Assembly: GCA_905250115.1 (NCBI GenBank)
Contig: CAJNOI010000028.1
Span: 310,001-374,000, forward strand
Origin: Adineta steineri
Lineage: Eukaryota > Rotifera > Eurotatoria > Adinetida > Adinetidae
Length of the DNA: 64,000 nucleotides
Direction of reading: 5' to 3'
Made by a program: the position numbers and the translations under genes. The notes beneath the pieces were generated by a model. It was given only the letters and a program-made list of their open reading frames with translations, searched no databases and was not told the origin of the DNA. Of the stretch, positions 1-14,700 are shown in pieces (position 1 is the stretch's first letter; the number at the start of each line of letters is the position of its first letter).

Positions 1-384
1 ATCTTACCTATTTTTCAATATAAACACAACGTGAGCGTGGAAGAAAAGAATAAGAAAATAAACAAATAGAAAGGAAAACGTTATACATATTTAACAATAT
101 ATATACATAAAGGAAAATGATCTACATATTATCAAAAGAGAAAAGAATGTTTATTTTTTCTATTTCTTACTCGAAAAATTTAGGTAAAAAAAGTAGTCGA
201 AGTAATTTTTACGATTAAATGAATACATTTATAAAGATTTAAAAATCTAAGTATAGAAGATTTCTATTTCACGAGTTTTCTGTGATCTTCTTTCGATCCT
301 TTTGATAAAATAAATCTCATTTGAGATGTTAAAAATTTAGAAACATGTTACTATAGAGACATGTTTATTTAAATATTAATAAAG
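1..384. other. AT-rich left edge, no gene seen
   Basis: No coding segment, repeat or RNA gene could be supported here. The stretch is AT-rich and leads directly into the decayed receptor that starts near 385; it may hold its former upstream region. Confidence 0.5.
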
Positions 385-960
385 ATGATTTCTGATGCGA
401 TAAGATTTTGGTTATTTCCTATTGTTTATATTCCTTTAATACATTGTATATTCTTTGTACTTAAACATCTTTTATTTGATGGAATATTACGTCAAGCTCT
501 TTATAATCATGTCATAATTCTTTTTATTTTTATTTGTTTAGTTGCTGTTGGGATACTTTCGTCTTGGATAATTTATTTTTGTCAAAATCGAGATATATGA
601 ATAGATCAATGATATTTTGTGTCATTTAGAGATTTTTATATTGGAGTCTTTATATATCACATACAATGTTTTTTGCATGGACAACAATTAGAAGATATAT
701 TTTAATGTTTCATGAACGATGGATATCAATAAGAAAAAGATGATTTATTATTTATTACTTTTTCTCTTATATTTCTTGGTGTTTATATGATTATCTTTTA
801 TGTTTTTATTTAGTTTTTTTCCGTCTTATGAAAATTATTGTGATTCAATATCACCTGTTTGAATGTAGCCATGTTTATATGATAGTTATACATTTTCAAT
901 GTATGATTAAATTGTGGAGCAAGTTTTACCAACATTTACAATTGTAATATGTAGTATTAA
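385..960 (+). pseudogene. Decayed rhodopsin-like 7TM receptor fragment
   Basis: An ATG at 385 opens 71 codons with two strongly hydrophobic segments separated by a short basic loop (motif LLFDGILRQALYNHVII), as in TM1-loop-TM2 of a rhodopsin-family GPCR. The frame stops at 598-600. A second piece in another frame, about 668-740, reads FFAWTTIRRYILMFHERW, which fits the end of TM3 and intracellular loop 2, with R-R-Y in the DRY position. Further hydrophobic stretches follow to about 960 but are broken by stops. At least one frame change and several stops separate the pieces, so I call a pseudogene. From memory, receptors with the NHVI motif after TM1 are numerous in bdelloid rotifers. The family call rests on motif and hydropathy only; a short orphan membrane protein made from the first ORF is the alternative. 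Confidence 0.6.
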
Positions 961-1003
961 TTTACCTGAACGGGTTTATGGCAAAGAGTTGGAATGCGTC
1001 ATG

Positions 1004-1457
1004 CACTGAAAAAAAATTTCGGAGAATAATAAACCCTCAAAAAGGGTTTATAACTGAAAAATTCGTTTATCAACGTGCTCTACCCGTTGATAAACCCTTT
1101 TTTCTTGAAAAACCCAAGAAGGGTTTGTTATACGTTGCAAACTGATAAACCCAAGCGTTGATTCTCTATTGATAAACCCTTTTTGCATTGATCAACTGGA
1201 TCAACCCTCAAATATACAGTTTATCATCATCTATAAGATACCCACCTTTTGAGGGTTGATTCAGTTGATCAATGCAAAAAGGGTTTATCAATAGAGAATC
1301 AACGCTTGGGTTTATCAGTTTGCAACGTATAACAAACCCTTCTTGGGTTTTTCAAGAAAAAAAGGGTTTATCAACGGGTAGAGCACGTTGATAAACGAAT
1401 TTTTCAGTTATAAACCCTTTTTGAGGGTTTATTATTCTCCGAAAATTTTTTTCAGTG
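1004..1457. mobile_element. Fold-back (long inverted repeat) DNA element
   Basis: The two arms, 1004-1213 and 1247-1457, are nearly perfect reverse complements; by eye only a few positions differ over about 210 nt. They enclose a loop of about 33 nt. The ends read CACTGAAAAAAA and TTTTTTTCAGTG. The bases TG flank both sides, compatible with a 2-bp target duplication as in CACTA-type elements, but too short to assign a superfamily. Inside each arm are smaller palindromes built from AAACCC/GGGTTT and TTGATAAACCC motifs. It has no coding capacity. The near identity of the arms suggests recent insertion or ongoing arm homogenisation. Confidence 0.85.
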
Positions 1458-1540
1458 TGAGGGTGTGGGTGTGGATGTGGCTCTGCATATCGATGCTGTA
1501 TTCACCTAGCACCTACACCCACTACTCTTGATCACCCCTA
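1458..1540. repeat. G-rich then C-rich short tract
   Basis: Directly next to the fold-back element lies GAGGGTGTGGGTGTGG, followed about 40 nt later by CACCTACACCCAC, an imperfect inverted pair. TGTGGG is, from memory, the telomeric repeat unit reported for bdelloids, but two or three units inside a gene-bearing region are not a telomere. A similar tract lies in the DNAH2 intron around 12345-12727. Confidence 0.35.
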
Positions 1541-3095
1541 AGTTTATAACAAATTTTAAGATTTTCAACAGATAAATAATACAAGTTTTATTTTCTTTTA
1601 AACAACTATTTAAAAATAAAACTATACGTTTAATTTTCCATTGAGATAGAGTATTCTCACTTGAAGACTGATGAAAATTCCAAGCAAATTTCGATTAGTA
1701 TAATGAAATTATATTACTTGATTATCTACATGTATTTTAGATCAGATAAGAGAGAACTCTTAATTTCAATATTTTGAGGCAATAATTACTTGAACTTTGC
1801 TATTATTAAAACATTTTAAACAATCAAGACAATTTCATAATAATCGTTGTTTTATATATAATTTAGCTATAGTTAAAAAATAGTTCATAAAATCTTAATA
1901 CGAATATTTATTACATATTGAATTTAGTAGTAATCATGTACAAATATACTTATACTAACTATAAACGGAAGAAAAATTAAAGATATTACGTTTCTTGTTG
2001 AATTGTTTTTTTAATTTCATATCGATTTAATTTGATGAACATATTTTTCTTAGTACTACAATTAGATACAGATCATTACACGATGCAAAAAACGTGGTCT
2101 TTAAAAGTATTTTTTTCTCGTTGTCGTTCATTCATTCATTTCGAAAACGATCCATTTACACAAATTGATATAATTTATGAACTACAAATCTCTGAGTAGT
2201 TTGTTGTTTTTTAAGATAAATTTTCAAATTTCAGTACTCAGCAAATATATTCTGTGAGTACAGATTATTTTCAAAACATAATTTTACATTCAAAATATTA
2301 TTAAGCTTCACAAAATCGAAAAGAATAACGCAAAATATTATTATTTTTGTCAAAATTATTCAGAATAAATAAATAAATAAAAGAATACATTGTAATAATT
2401 CATCAATGGAAAATTTTTCAATACTTTGAAATATAATATGAGTAAGCTAAATTCTATAATTAGATAAAGTTCATCTATTGAAATTCAGGGTATATTTCTG
2501 ATATGAATTATAAATTTAAACGAATCAAAATGTTAAAATCAATTGAAAGAAAATTTTCTTTGTTCAAATAGTAATGAATACCGCGAGTTGACGTAGATGA
2601 ACAAGGAAGAAAAAAAAGAACTTATGACAAACATATTTCATCTTAAAGCCAATCAAGTGTCCATTATTCGATCATCATCATTATTACCATTTTTTCGTCA
2701 CATATTGAGTAATGCATAAGAATGGAATAAAATTAAATCTATTATTCTTTTATTTTTTTTTACTCAAGAGAGAAACTTAATTAAACAAAATCATAGCATT
2801 GCATTACTGTTTACAGGTGTATATTTGTTGAATGAAATTGAATTATCAATCGATTCTCAATCTCCCTCCTATTTTCTTACAATTAATCTGAAGAAGACGA
2901 AGAAGAAAAAAAAGAAGAAAAGCTGTTGACTTCCTATGACTTCACTTCATCGGCATGGATCGATTGAAACAAAACAATCATCACACTTATTTGCATTTCT
3001 TTCATTTGACTATATTGTGTATATATGTATATATATATATATGAGTTTATGTATGAGAATAGAAGAATAAAAAGACAAGCAAAAAAAAACAGAAT
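1541..3095. other. Intergenic, AT-rich, no gene seen
   Basis: There is no supported coding segment. The last few hundred bases probably include the 3' UTR and polyadenylation region of the minus-strand BarH gene. A TA-rich microsatellite lies at about 3018-3042. Confidence 0.4.
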
Positions 3096-4146
<1,051 letters not shown>

Positions 4147-7100
4147 TCGACTTTCTGTAATCGGGCGTGACAAGAAATGTAATTGGAAAAATTTAAATGT
4201 ATACAGTATGTTCTATTTGTCTATGTCTCTTGTCTGTGTCTCTGTTTCTCTTTCTCTTTTCCCTATAATCTTTTTGCCTATTGGTTGAAAGTAGCAAAAG
4301 AGGGGAAAAAACGTGAATGACTCGCTACCTTTTCTTTTTCTTTCTCTCTTTTCTCATTGCCGATCATCTCTCATGAGACTTTCTTTCGATCGCAAATTGT
4401 TTTCTTTAACATCGATCAAATATGCTCTCTTTTTTGCTCATTTCATCATCAACTCTCTCTCCCTCTCCCTCTCTCTCTTACTCTGTCCCTCTTTTTCTTT
4501 ACAAATGTGTTCGATTTTCTTTTCTGCTTTGCACGCACCATGATTGATGTTCGTCGTCGTTCAATTGACTCTATTAGATAGAAGAAACTAGTAGTTATTG
4601 AAGAAGAATAACTAAAAAAGAAGGACGATGCGGAAAGCGAAACACATACATATATAAAAATAAACTAATTAAGATTAGAGTCATCTCGAGTGAGACAAAG
4701 AGGCGAACGGATTGGTAGAAGATTTCAAGTGAAGAAAATGATGATGCGAGTGGATAGATTTGCTGAACCGTGCCGATTAGACTTTTTACAAACGAAATAT
4801 TAGAATATAAAAAGAAAAAATTATCAAGTTTTTCCATACATCATTTTGTTTTTTTTAGTTAAAATAATAGGTAATAGATCTTTTCTTCACATCATCATTT
4901 TTTCAAGTAGAGTATAATCAATTCGTTTCTCATCTATATGGTTTCACTTCTTATTTTTTTTCTTCTCTATATATTTGTCAATCTAATCAAGATTTCATTA
5001 TAAATCTTTCATTTTCTTTTCTTGTATGTATAAAAGAAAAATCGTAACAATAATAGACAGATTCAGTTTTAATGGTAATTAGTTTATGTATGTTTGCGTG
5101 TGTTAATTACAATCAGATTAGTTTATGCTTGAACTATTAAAATAATAGGAACAAGTTAGTTGATATATGTATGTCAACGCCTGTCCATCTGCTAGTATTG
5201 TTTGACTTCAAACAGATAGATAAAAACCCTGGAGGCAATGATGATGCTCAGCAAAAAAAGAGAAAGAAACATAAAGAAAAAGAGCAAAATTTATGATAAC
5301 AAGGACACGCGACCCGATCATTTGTAATGGATCTGTTTCACATAGTATATGAGTAGCTAATCTGTTTAAAGCAACAGTTTTGTTTTCTCTTTGGTGTGTA
5401 GTGAATATGCATATGAGCGTCCATCACCATCAACAATGATCAATTTTGAGATGGCACGCTATCTGTCTGTCGATTTCTTTGTCTATTTCATCTATTCAGG
5501 TGAAACAAATTGAATCGGAACGAGTCTTTGGGGAAAATAACGAGAAAAAACGAGAGAAAATGACAGGTGCGATGATTGTTCGCATTTATATCTTAGTGTT
5601 GAGTCTCATGATAGACTACTTCCGATGTTCGTTGCCTTTTTAATAAGCACATTGTAACAATGACACGATTTTTTAATTCGATAACGATGATCGATTGAAT
5701 ATATGTAAACGAATTCAAGATAGTACGAGTTACCTGATGTGGCTCATTTCCTGTTATGATTAAACAATTTGATAATAGTAAAGAAAGAGAGAAGGAATTT
5801 GTCTGTCTGTCTGTCTATACTCTCGACATTTATATATTATAAATCAGCATTATTTCAATTAATGCACAGTATGTTTGATTCTTTCTATTCAAATAAAATC
5901 AAAATAAGTGTAGTCAACATTATTGTTTGAAAAATCATGGATCATTGAACTTGATAATTGACAAAAAGACAAAAAAGAAAAAGTCGAATTCCAAATATTG
6001 CTTTATAATTCTTCATTGTCAATCACACCATAGGAGAGTAGACACTTATAGAAATAGACTTTGTCTGTCTTCTTTCATTTGAAAAAAAAATGAAATAAAC
6101 ATGCTTAGATGTATAGCAAATTAAAAATAAATAGAAAAATTTATTTGTCATTCAAGTGAGTTTATTTAAAATAGAATAAAAAAGAAAATCAAAGATATCA
6201 TTTAAATATATTTTTTAATAATTAAAATAATTCTACAAATTAACCTTCTCTCTCTCACTTACCTAATAGTCACACATTTGAGAGTATATATTTGATCTTA
6301 TTACAACACTTGTTTTTATCCTTTCACTCAATATAATCGAGCCTAAGGCTTTCTCAATTGTATTGAAAATAAAACAACAGGACAAAAAAAGAGAAAAGGT
6401 GATACATAAAATGACACCTTATGCTTGTTCATTCGACCATACAACGAACAAACGATAATATTCAATGTGTGACATTAACTACGACTATAGACAATCAATA
6501 AACATTAAAAGAACAACAACAAAAATACAGGTGACTTATGTCCTTGATTGAATTCACCTGCTTTATATGAATGCCAATCTATTTATTAGTATAATCAAAG
6601 AGAAAATGAAATGTAATGTATGTCTATCTCATGATCATCATCCATTGAGCATTTGTACAAGCACGAGCGATTCGATCGATCGATCGATTATTATTAATCG
6701 AATAACTACCACCTTCAAAGTGTCAATCCGATCTTTATTGACAATACACATTTTGCAAAGAACATGATGATAATAATGATGAGAAAATTATTTTCATTTG
6801 AACAGAAGAAAAGGATACAACGTTGATTTTTCTGATTTGCATATCATAAACATATGTAATGAAGAGAGAGAAAAAGACAGTGTAAAGAAATACATATATA
6901 TATATATATTGATTAACTGATCGATCAATCTATATTTGCAATGATATAGACATATACACAGTTTTGTTACACGATCAATATAATGAAGATAAACAGGAAA
7001 TTGGATATAATTTTCAAAGAATATATATTGTTTTTTTTCTTCATATTCAAATTCAATCGGTTCTTCTTTTTTTGTCTCTCATATTAAAAATTTAAACTGC

Positions 7101-7420
7101 CAATCATTTTATGCTATTTTTTTTACACCAATCGAATATATATATATATATATATCTAGGCATTTGTTGAAGGAGAAAAGGAGAAAGAGAATGTGTGTAA
7201 AATGTCAATTATCTGCTCTCTTTCTTCGTCCTTTTCTTTATGTCGCTGCTAATGAAAGAAATCCCACTTGTCATCGTTGAGGATAAAAAAAAAGAGAACA
7301 ACAATAGAAGTGAGAGAGTGAGACAGAGAAATTATTATATTACATTCACTAGTTGCAAAATTATTTTTCTTGATTGACCGACTCATTTTTAATAAGAACA
7401 AAAGAGAAAAAAGAAAAGAA
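4147..7420. promoter_or_regulatory. Shared upstream region of the divergent BarH pair
   Basis: About 3.3 kb separates the two BarH start codons, which point away from each other. No coding segment is supported. The region holds CT-rich tracts (about 4240-4500), a run of GATC repeats near 6677 and TA microsatellites (about 6895-6910 and 7136-7155). It must contain both promoters and is where common enhancers of the pair would be expected; no specific site could be assigned by eye. Confidence 0.45.
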
Positions 7421-8406
<986 letters not shown>

Positions 8407-8732
8407 AGATTATTATTTTAAAACATATATTTAGTGACAAAAAGAGAGAGAGGGAGTTCATTCCTATAAACTTTTCAGTTACTCTCTGTTAGTATATGTT
8501 TTTTTTTTGTTAAAAACTTTTTTTCTTTCTTATGTGTGTTTGGTTTGATGTATCTTTGATGAAAATATTCTTTACATAGTTTTAAATTCTAATGAAATGA
8601 ATTATGAATTTTTTTCTTCTTCTGATTACTGATTTAACGTCATGTGTGTTTAAAAATAAAGATATATTTAAGTTTTCGAAATTTATTGTTATCCTACCTA
8701 GTTCTCAAGAAATATAAACAAATATTAGTTAA
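8407..8732. other. Convergent 3' ends of BarH copy B and DNAH2
   Basis: This 326-nt spacer lies between two stop codons that face each other. It is T-rich with several possible poly(A) signals on both strands. No gene is seen. Confidence 0.5.
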
Positions 8733-11700
8733 TCAATTGTCAAGATTCATTATTAAAGCAGTAGCTCGTTTAATCCAATGTTCTGGCGGCATGGAACCTG
8801 TTTTCAATTCTACTGCAATAATAAATGATCCCGCTCGTACAGATGAATAATAACATGGAGCAACATAAAGACCTATAAATATCAATTAATAAATTACATT
8901 ATTAGAGAAAATATGTACCTCTATTTAATTTTTTCTTATATTCAACAGGTTTAAAATGAATAGTTGGCATTAATGTTACAAGTTCCATAGATTGTGCTTC
9001 ACATAATGTTCCTTGTTTTCGATCCCAATTAGCTCCTTCTAAATATAGACCTGCTATATAAACACCATCATCTATATCAGATAAATATTTATCTTCTGTT
9101 TTGTTAACTTCAAATTCCCATGAAAGTTGATCAATAGCAATCTAGAATACAATGATTGAAAATTTGTCAATAGAAAATCAATATATACTTGATCTTTACG
9201 AGCTGTTCTTTGAAGTACGGCAGTAAGAAATGAAGTTGGATAAGAAAATGCTGATATCCAAAATACAGTAGGTAGTCGTTGACTTTCGACCCATGAATTA
9301 AAAAATTTTATACGTTGACGCAAATCTTGAAACCAATTAGGAAGAGATTTCAATGAAGTATAAATCTTAAAAACAGTTAAAATAAAAAAATTTTAATTTA
9401 AATAATTTCGTTTTTACTCGTTGCCAAGCATATGGAAGTCGTCCTTCATAAATACATTTAAATAATTCATCAAGTTCAGTCGACATCATAACTAAACCTT
9501 TAATACTTTTCAGTAAATCATTTAAAGCAATAGTAATATTTGATAGAAGTGAATTATATCGTTCGACTTCTTGAAGAAGAACAACAGATAATGATGATGT
9601 ATCAATTAACATATATTTTTTAACAGTTTCTATATCGATTTGATGTGGCATTAATTTGAGCATTTCATTTATTGCGTTGACAACCTCATTTTCAATTTGT
9701 TTTTCTGTAGTAGCTGATGATTTTTGTGGTAAGATAGTTAACAATGTATCGAATAAAATTTTAGATTCTTGAATTTGTGATGCAACATCAGCATTTGGAT
9801 GTTGTCCGAATGCTTCAGAATGATCAATTGTAGGCAATGAATTAATAAAATCTTTATAAACTTTCAATGTACCATCACGAGGCATATAATAATAAGGTAA
9901 TGATGATAATTTATAATACATAATATCAAGAGTTTCATCACGAATATATGAATTGATATAAGTCTTCAAAAGAAAAGCTACAGTTACGATATAAGAAGAA
10001 AAAAACTAACTTACATTCAATAATCTCATATCCCATTCGTCTGTACAATGACCACCATAAATGATAATTGCAATAAGATATTTAAGTGCATCAAATGGAG
10101 TTTTATCATACATATCTAAGTAAATTGCTAATAGATTTTCTGATATTTGAAAATCTGAATCATTGAATGTATAGGGAATATTCCATCCAAGTTGTAAGAA
10201 TTTTTTACGTTCAATAATAATTGAATGAAAAAATGTTAATGCAAATAAAAGTTTACGATATTTTTCATTTTGTTTTACACGTTGAAATTGTTCTGGTGTT
10301 ATGAATTCATATAATCGTTTCATATTTGCTTTAATACCCTAGATAAAATTAAATATGAAATATTCATCATAAAAAAAAAATTTCTGAAACTTTTTGTGAT
10401 TCATTTGTAATTTTTAAACTTATTTGTAATATAGATATAGGAAAATCTAATGATGATGAAGAACTTAACCATAAACGAAAATCATTATGAACAGCAGTTG
10501 TTTGCAATTGTTCAATAATCTTTTCTAATTCAGGTAACCAACTAATTGATAAATGACAATTTGCGAGAAATATCCAATGACCCTGTGTATATATATATAT
10601 AAAACAAATTGTTAATTTTATTTATATATTTATTTACTTTTTTAATGCCTATTTCAATTAATTTTCTTGCTGTTTGTGTTTGTCCTTGACCTAATGAAAG
10701 TGTATAATATTTCGATTGTGCCATCATTTTATCTTCAGCGAATTGTTGTAATTGTGGTGCTGGATCAACACCTGGTGATAGAATAAAAATTATTGGGAAA
10801 TATTTATTTGAATCTTCGAAAATTGTATTTAATTGAAGAATAGGTGGTTCAACAAATTTTGATCCAATATTATGTATAACAAAATTTAATACACAATGTG
10901 TTATACGATCAGGACGTAAACAACGTATAATAAGCATTCGACCAAATTCAGTAATTAATGAATCAATTGTACCTGGTAATGAAGCATTTTCAGCTTCTTC
11001 TGATATATACCTTACATATACATATACATAAAAATGAAAATTATTCGTATGAAAATAAATACTAACCATTCTTTCCAATCTTTAGGAAATTGATCAAATA
11101 AATCACGTAAAAATCGATAATCAGGCATACGAATAAGTTCACTCATTTGATCCCATCGATTATTATCTAACCATGTTGGAAATGGATTAGAAAATTGAGT
11201 TTCATGATCAATTGTTAATGTATGTGCTCGTAGAAAAAATTGATATTCATCATGATTGATTCGTTTATCAGCATCCATTATTTTTGTACATATATGAAAT
11301 GAAAAAAGAAGTTTATGACGTTCAAAAAGACTCTAAAAAAATAATCGAAAATTTAAAAATAATTATTTTTCATTCCTTTACTCGACAACCATATTTATAA
11401 ACAGCATATGTATGATAATCATTTAATTTTTCAATACGTTCATTTAATTTTAATGATTTTGAACTTTTTTCAATTGATAAAATAAATAATTGAATATATG
11501 TTTCAAGTGAATATTGATACATTGAATCAATCAATGTTAAATCTTGTAAAACAAAAAATAATATTGCTGCACGTTGTGCAACTAATCGATAATTTTCTCG
11601 TATATTATCGATTTTAATTTCTAAATCTTCATTAATTTTTAATGTTTCATCAATATCTTTTTGTGATTGTTTAGATAAATCTAATGCTTGAAATACTTTA

Positions 11701-14700
11701 AGATTTTCTAATAAACTTCCTTCAGTTTCAGATAAAAGACGAAGAAATTCTTCTTCTAAATATTCTTTTTCTTTGTGTTTATTTGATATAGTTACAATAC
11801 AATTATCTTTTGAATTTTCTAAATCAGGTTTTTCTTTTCGTACAACAATACCTTTGATAAAAAAATTATTTAAAATTTCTTTTATTAGAATTCTAATTTA
11901 CCAAGTAATTGTTCTTCTAAACCTTGTTCTTTAAGTGAAAAATTAATTAGATTTACTTTCGAATATATTTCTGGTTTATATTGTGGATTAGGAAGACGTG
12001 TAGATAAATAAAAACGAAATGATGTATTATAAGATATTTCACGATCAACTAATTGAAGAATTAAATGAGATTCTGTATTATCATGTTGATGAATTTTTTT
12101 TATTGATTTTATTAAAATTGGATTCAAAATTTGTGGAATATCTTCGGAAATATTTTGACATAAACATGGTCGACCTTTTTGAATACATTCTTCAATGACT
12201 TTCATATAATCCGGCATTTGAAGATCAATTATTTTTAAACCATTCGATTTTTCCATTTGTTTTAACCATTTTATCGCTTGATTTTGAGGATCAATAACTG
12301 ATAAACGAAAAAAATATTAAAGAATTTAGATAATACCAGAGAGTGTGCAGGTGTGGGTAAAGGGAAGACGAATCCACATCCTCACCCAGAGATGGGCAAG
12401 TCAGACGTTTTCACAAGTCAAGTCAAGTCATGTTTCAAGTCAAAGCTTATTATAGAAAATCCTTCTATTGAACAAAACTTTGGAATACAAATTTCCGGTT
12501 ATTTAGAGTTAGTTTTTAGCAAAACTCTTTTTTTTAACTATATTTATCTTCTACATTCTGATTCTGTAATAAGACTAGCAAAATACAAAAAGAAAGTATA
12601 TTGAAACCTCTTCATATATGCTTTTTGACTTGACTTGAGTTTATGACTTAATTTCAAGTCAAGTCCAAAAGTGACTTGACTTGCCCATCTCTGTCCTCAC
12701 CCACTCACCCCACACCTACACCCTTCTTACATAATGGATATGATAAAGATTGTGTTGCTAAAATTGCATTTTCTGTGGAGAAACTATCACGTGGTAATCC
12801 TTGAATATTCCATTCACGAATAATTGTTGATGTTGTCATGAGATTTGCAAAATTAAAATCAGTTTCAAAATGAATTTTATTACGAAATAATTCTTTTTCC
12901 CAAATCTACAATAAAAAAATATTCTATATATAAGTTTTTTTGCTTTTCTTCAATTTTTACTTTATGTACAATTTCATCTCGATAATCAGATAAAAATGGT
13001 CCCATATATGATAAAAATGCACAAGCAAGAAGACTATTTCCCAGAAGATTCTTAAGATTTTCATTTAAATTCTTTGATGTTATTTCCCATAGAATTCGTT
13101 TTTCAGCAATACCATCTAATAATTTTGTTGCACGATCTAAAAACATTGCTGTTTCATCAGCATTAGATTGTAATGTATTTTTTTCTTTGATTTTCAATTC
13201 ATAATCTAAACGTAATGTTTCAATTTTTTTTTGAATATTTATTAATTCATTTTTTGATTGTTCTAATAAATTTTGTTTATCATTTAATTCATATAATGCT
13301 TTTTGATAACGTTCTTTTTTTGGTTGAACAATACGATAAACACGTGCATAAGATTCAACAGCACGAATCCATGTACATAATGCACTAGCAGCACTTGATA
13401 CACCTTTTAATTTCTCAGGAATTAATTCACTATCATTTATAAATGGTTGCATACGACGAAGTGTTCGATCAGTAATATCATCTTTTGGAAATTTCTAATA
13501 AAAGTCAAAAATATTTTATTAAATAAAAATATTATAACAAACAATAAGTGTTTTAATAAAATCTACATTAGCCAAATCTTTTTTTGCTTCATCCCATGTA
13601 TCTTCTTTGCCTTCTAAAAATATAGAAAATTACTTAGATTTTACCGGTTTTAGATAATGTAACATACTTAATATCATCAATGCTTTCATCACTTTTTCTA
13701 TTTGACTTGGCGGGTGTATATATGCTTTAACTTCACCAATATCTCGTTTAGTTAATTGTTCTAATGCTAAATTTGCTTTAATTAATAATGGTTCAGCTTC
13801 CGTTAATTCTTCATGTGCAGCTGTTGCAATTGTTTGACAACGAATTTCTTCTTCATTAATACGTATACTAAATGCTTGTACTTGCTATGAATTTTTTTCG
13901 AATATTCATTAAATATATTTCTAATAAAATGAACCTACTCGTTCTCGTTCACTAGCACTATTCTTTTGTTCAACAATTTTTTCTAGAAATTCTTCACATT
14001 CTCGTTGTAATTGCACAAGTAGGATTTTTTTCTTTTCTAATTCTATTGATATTTCTGCTACTTTTTCACGAGTTTCAGCTACTTTAATAATACCCATTTG
14101 AAGACGATTATATTCCTGTTGAATTTTGAGTTTTTCTTTCTCGAAAAAACTATAACAGAAAGCATGTATATACAACAATAGATCATTGTTTTTCTTTAAA
14201 AACAAAACAATAATAATATCTACCGAGTATAACTACGAACAAATTGAAGATAATTTGTTGGTGTAATATAAATTTCTCTTCGAAGTTCATCTTTCATTTT
14301 ATTTGCTAATGTTTTTGATGAAAGATGAATAAAAGCACAAAGATTAGCTAATGTACGATGAATCTATAATAAAAATCAAATGTAAATATCAATAAAATTA
14401 ACAATTTTACTGTTTCATTATCTTCTAATTCAAAATTATACTTTATTAAAAAATGATAAGCAACATCAATTAAAGCTTCATGTGGCCATTCAGAAAAATA
14501 AATAATCGTTGTACAATTAACTAAAGCTGGATACATTCGAATATAATTTCTAAATGATAATATTTCTATAATTTCAAAAAAGAATCTATTTTATCAACCT
14601 AAATGTTTCACCAAATGGACTCATGCAAATAGCCATATGTAAATTCGATTTAACTCGATTGTAGAAAAATTGCATAGTATTTACATTTGTATCGAGTATA

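Larger units (their letters stand above)
8733..12880 (-). other. DNAH2: DNAH2 AAA5, AAA6 and C-terminal domain
   Basis: AAA5 begins after the stalk with [16 protein letters not shown] (about 12.96-13.01 kb), then [18 protein letters not shown] across the intron at 12298-12730. [15 protein letters not shown] and [15 protein letters not shown] follow (11885-12256). AAA6 holds [11 protein letters not shown] and [17 protein letters not shown] (10542-11078). The C-terminal domain holds [34 protein letters not shown] and [13 protein letters not shown]. Confidence 0.85.

Noticed and set aside
1458-1540. Telomere or chromosome end
   Set aside because: Only two or three TGTGGG-like units are present and genes lie on both sides; there is no tandem array.
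4313-4837. Overlapping open frames on both strands in the BarH intergenic region
   Set aside because: They are translations of CT-rich low-complexity sequence, with no motif, no splice support and mutually overlapping frames.
6677-6692. GATC repeat as a methylation or origin signal
   Set aside because: A four-unit simple repeat in AT-rich DNA is more easily explained by slippage.
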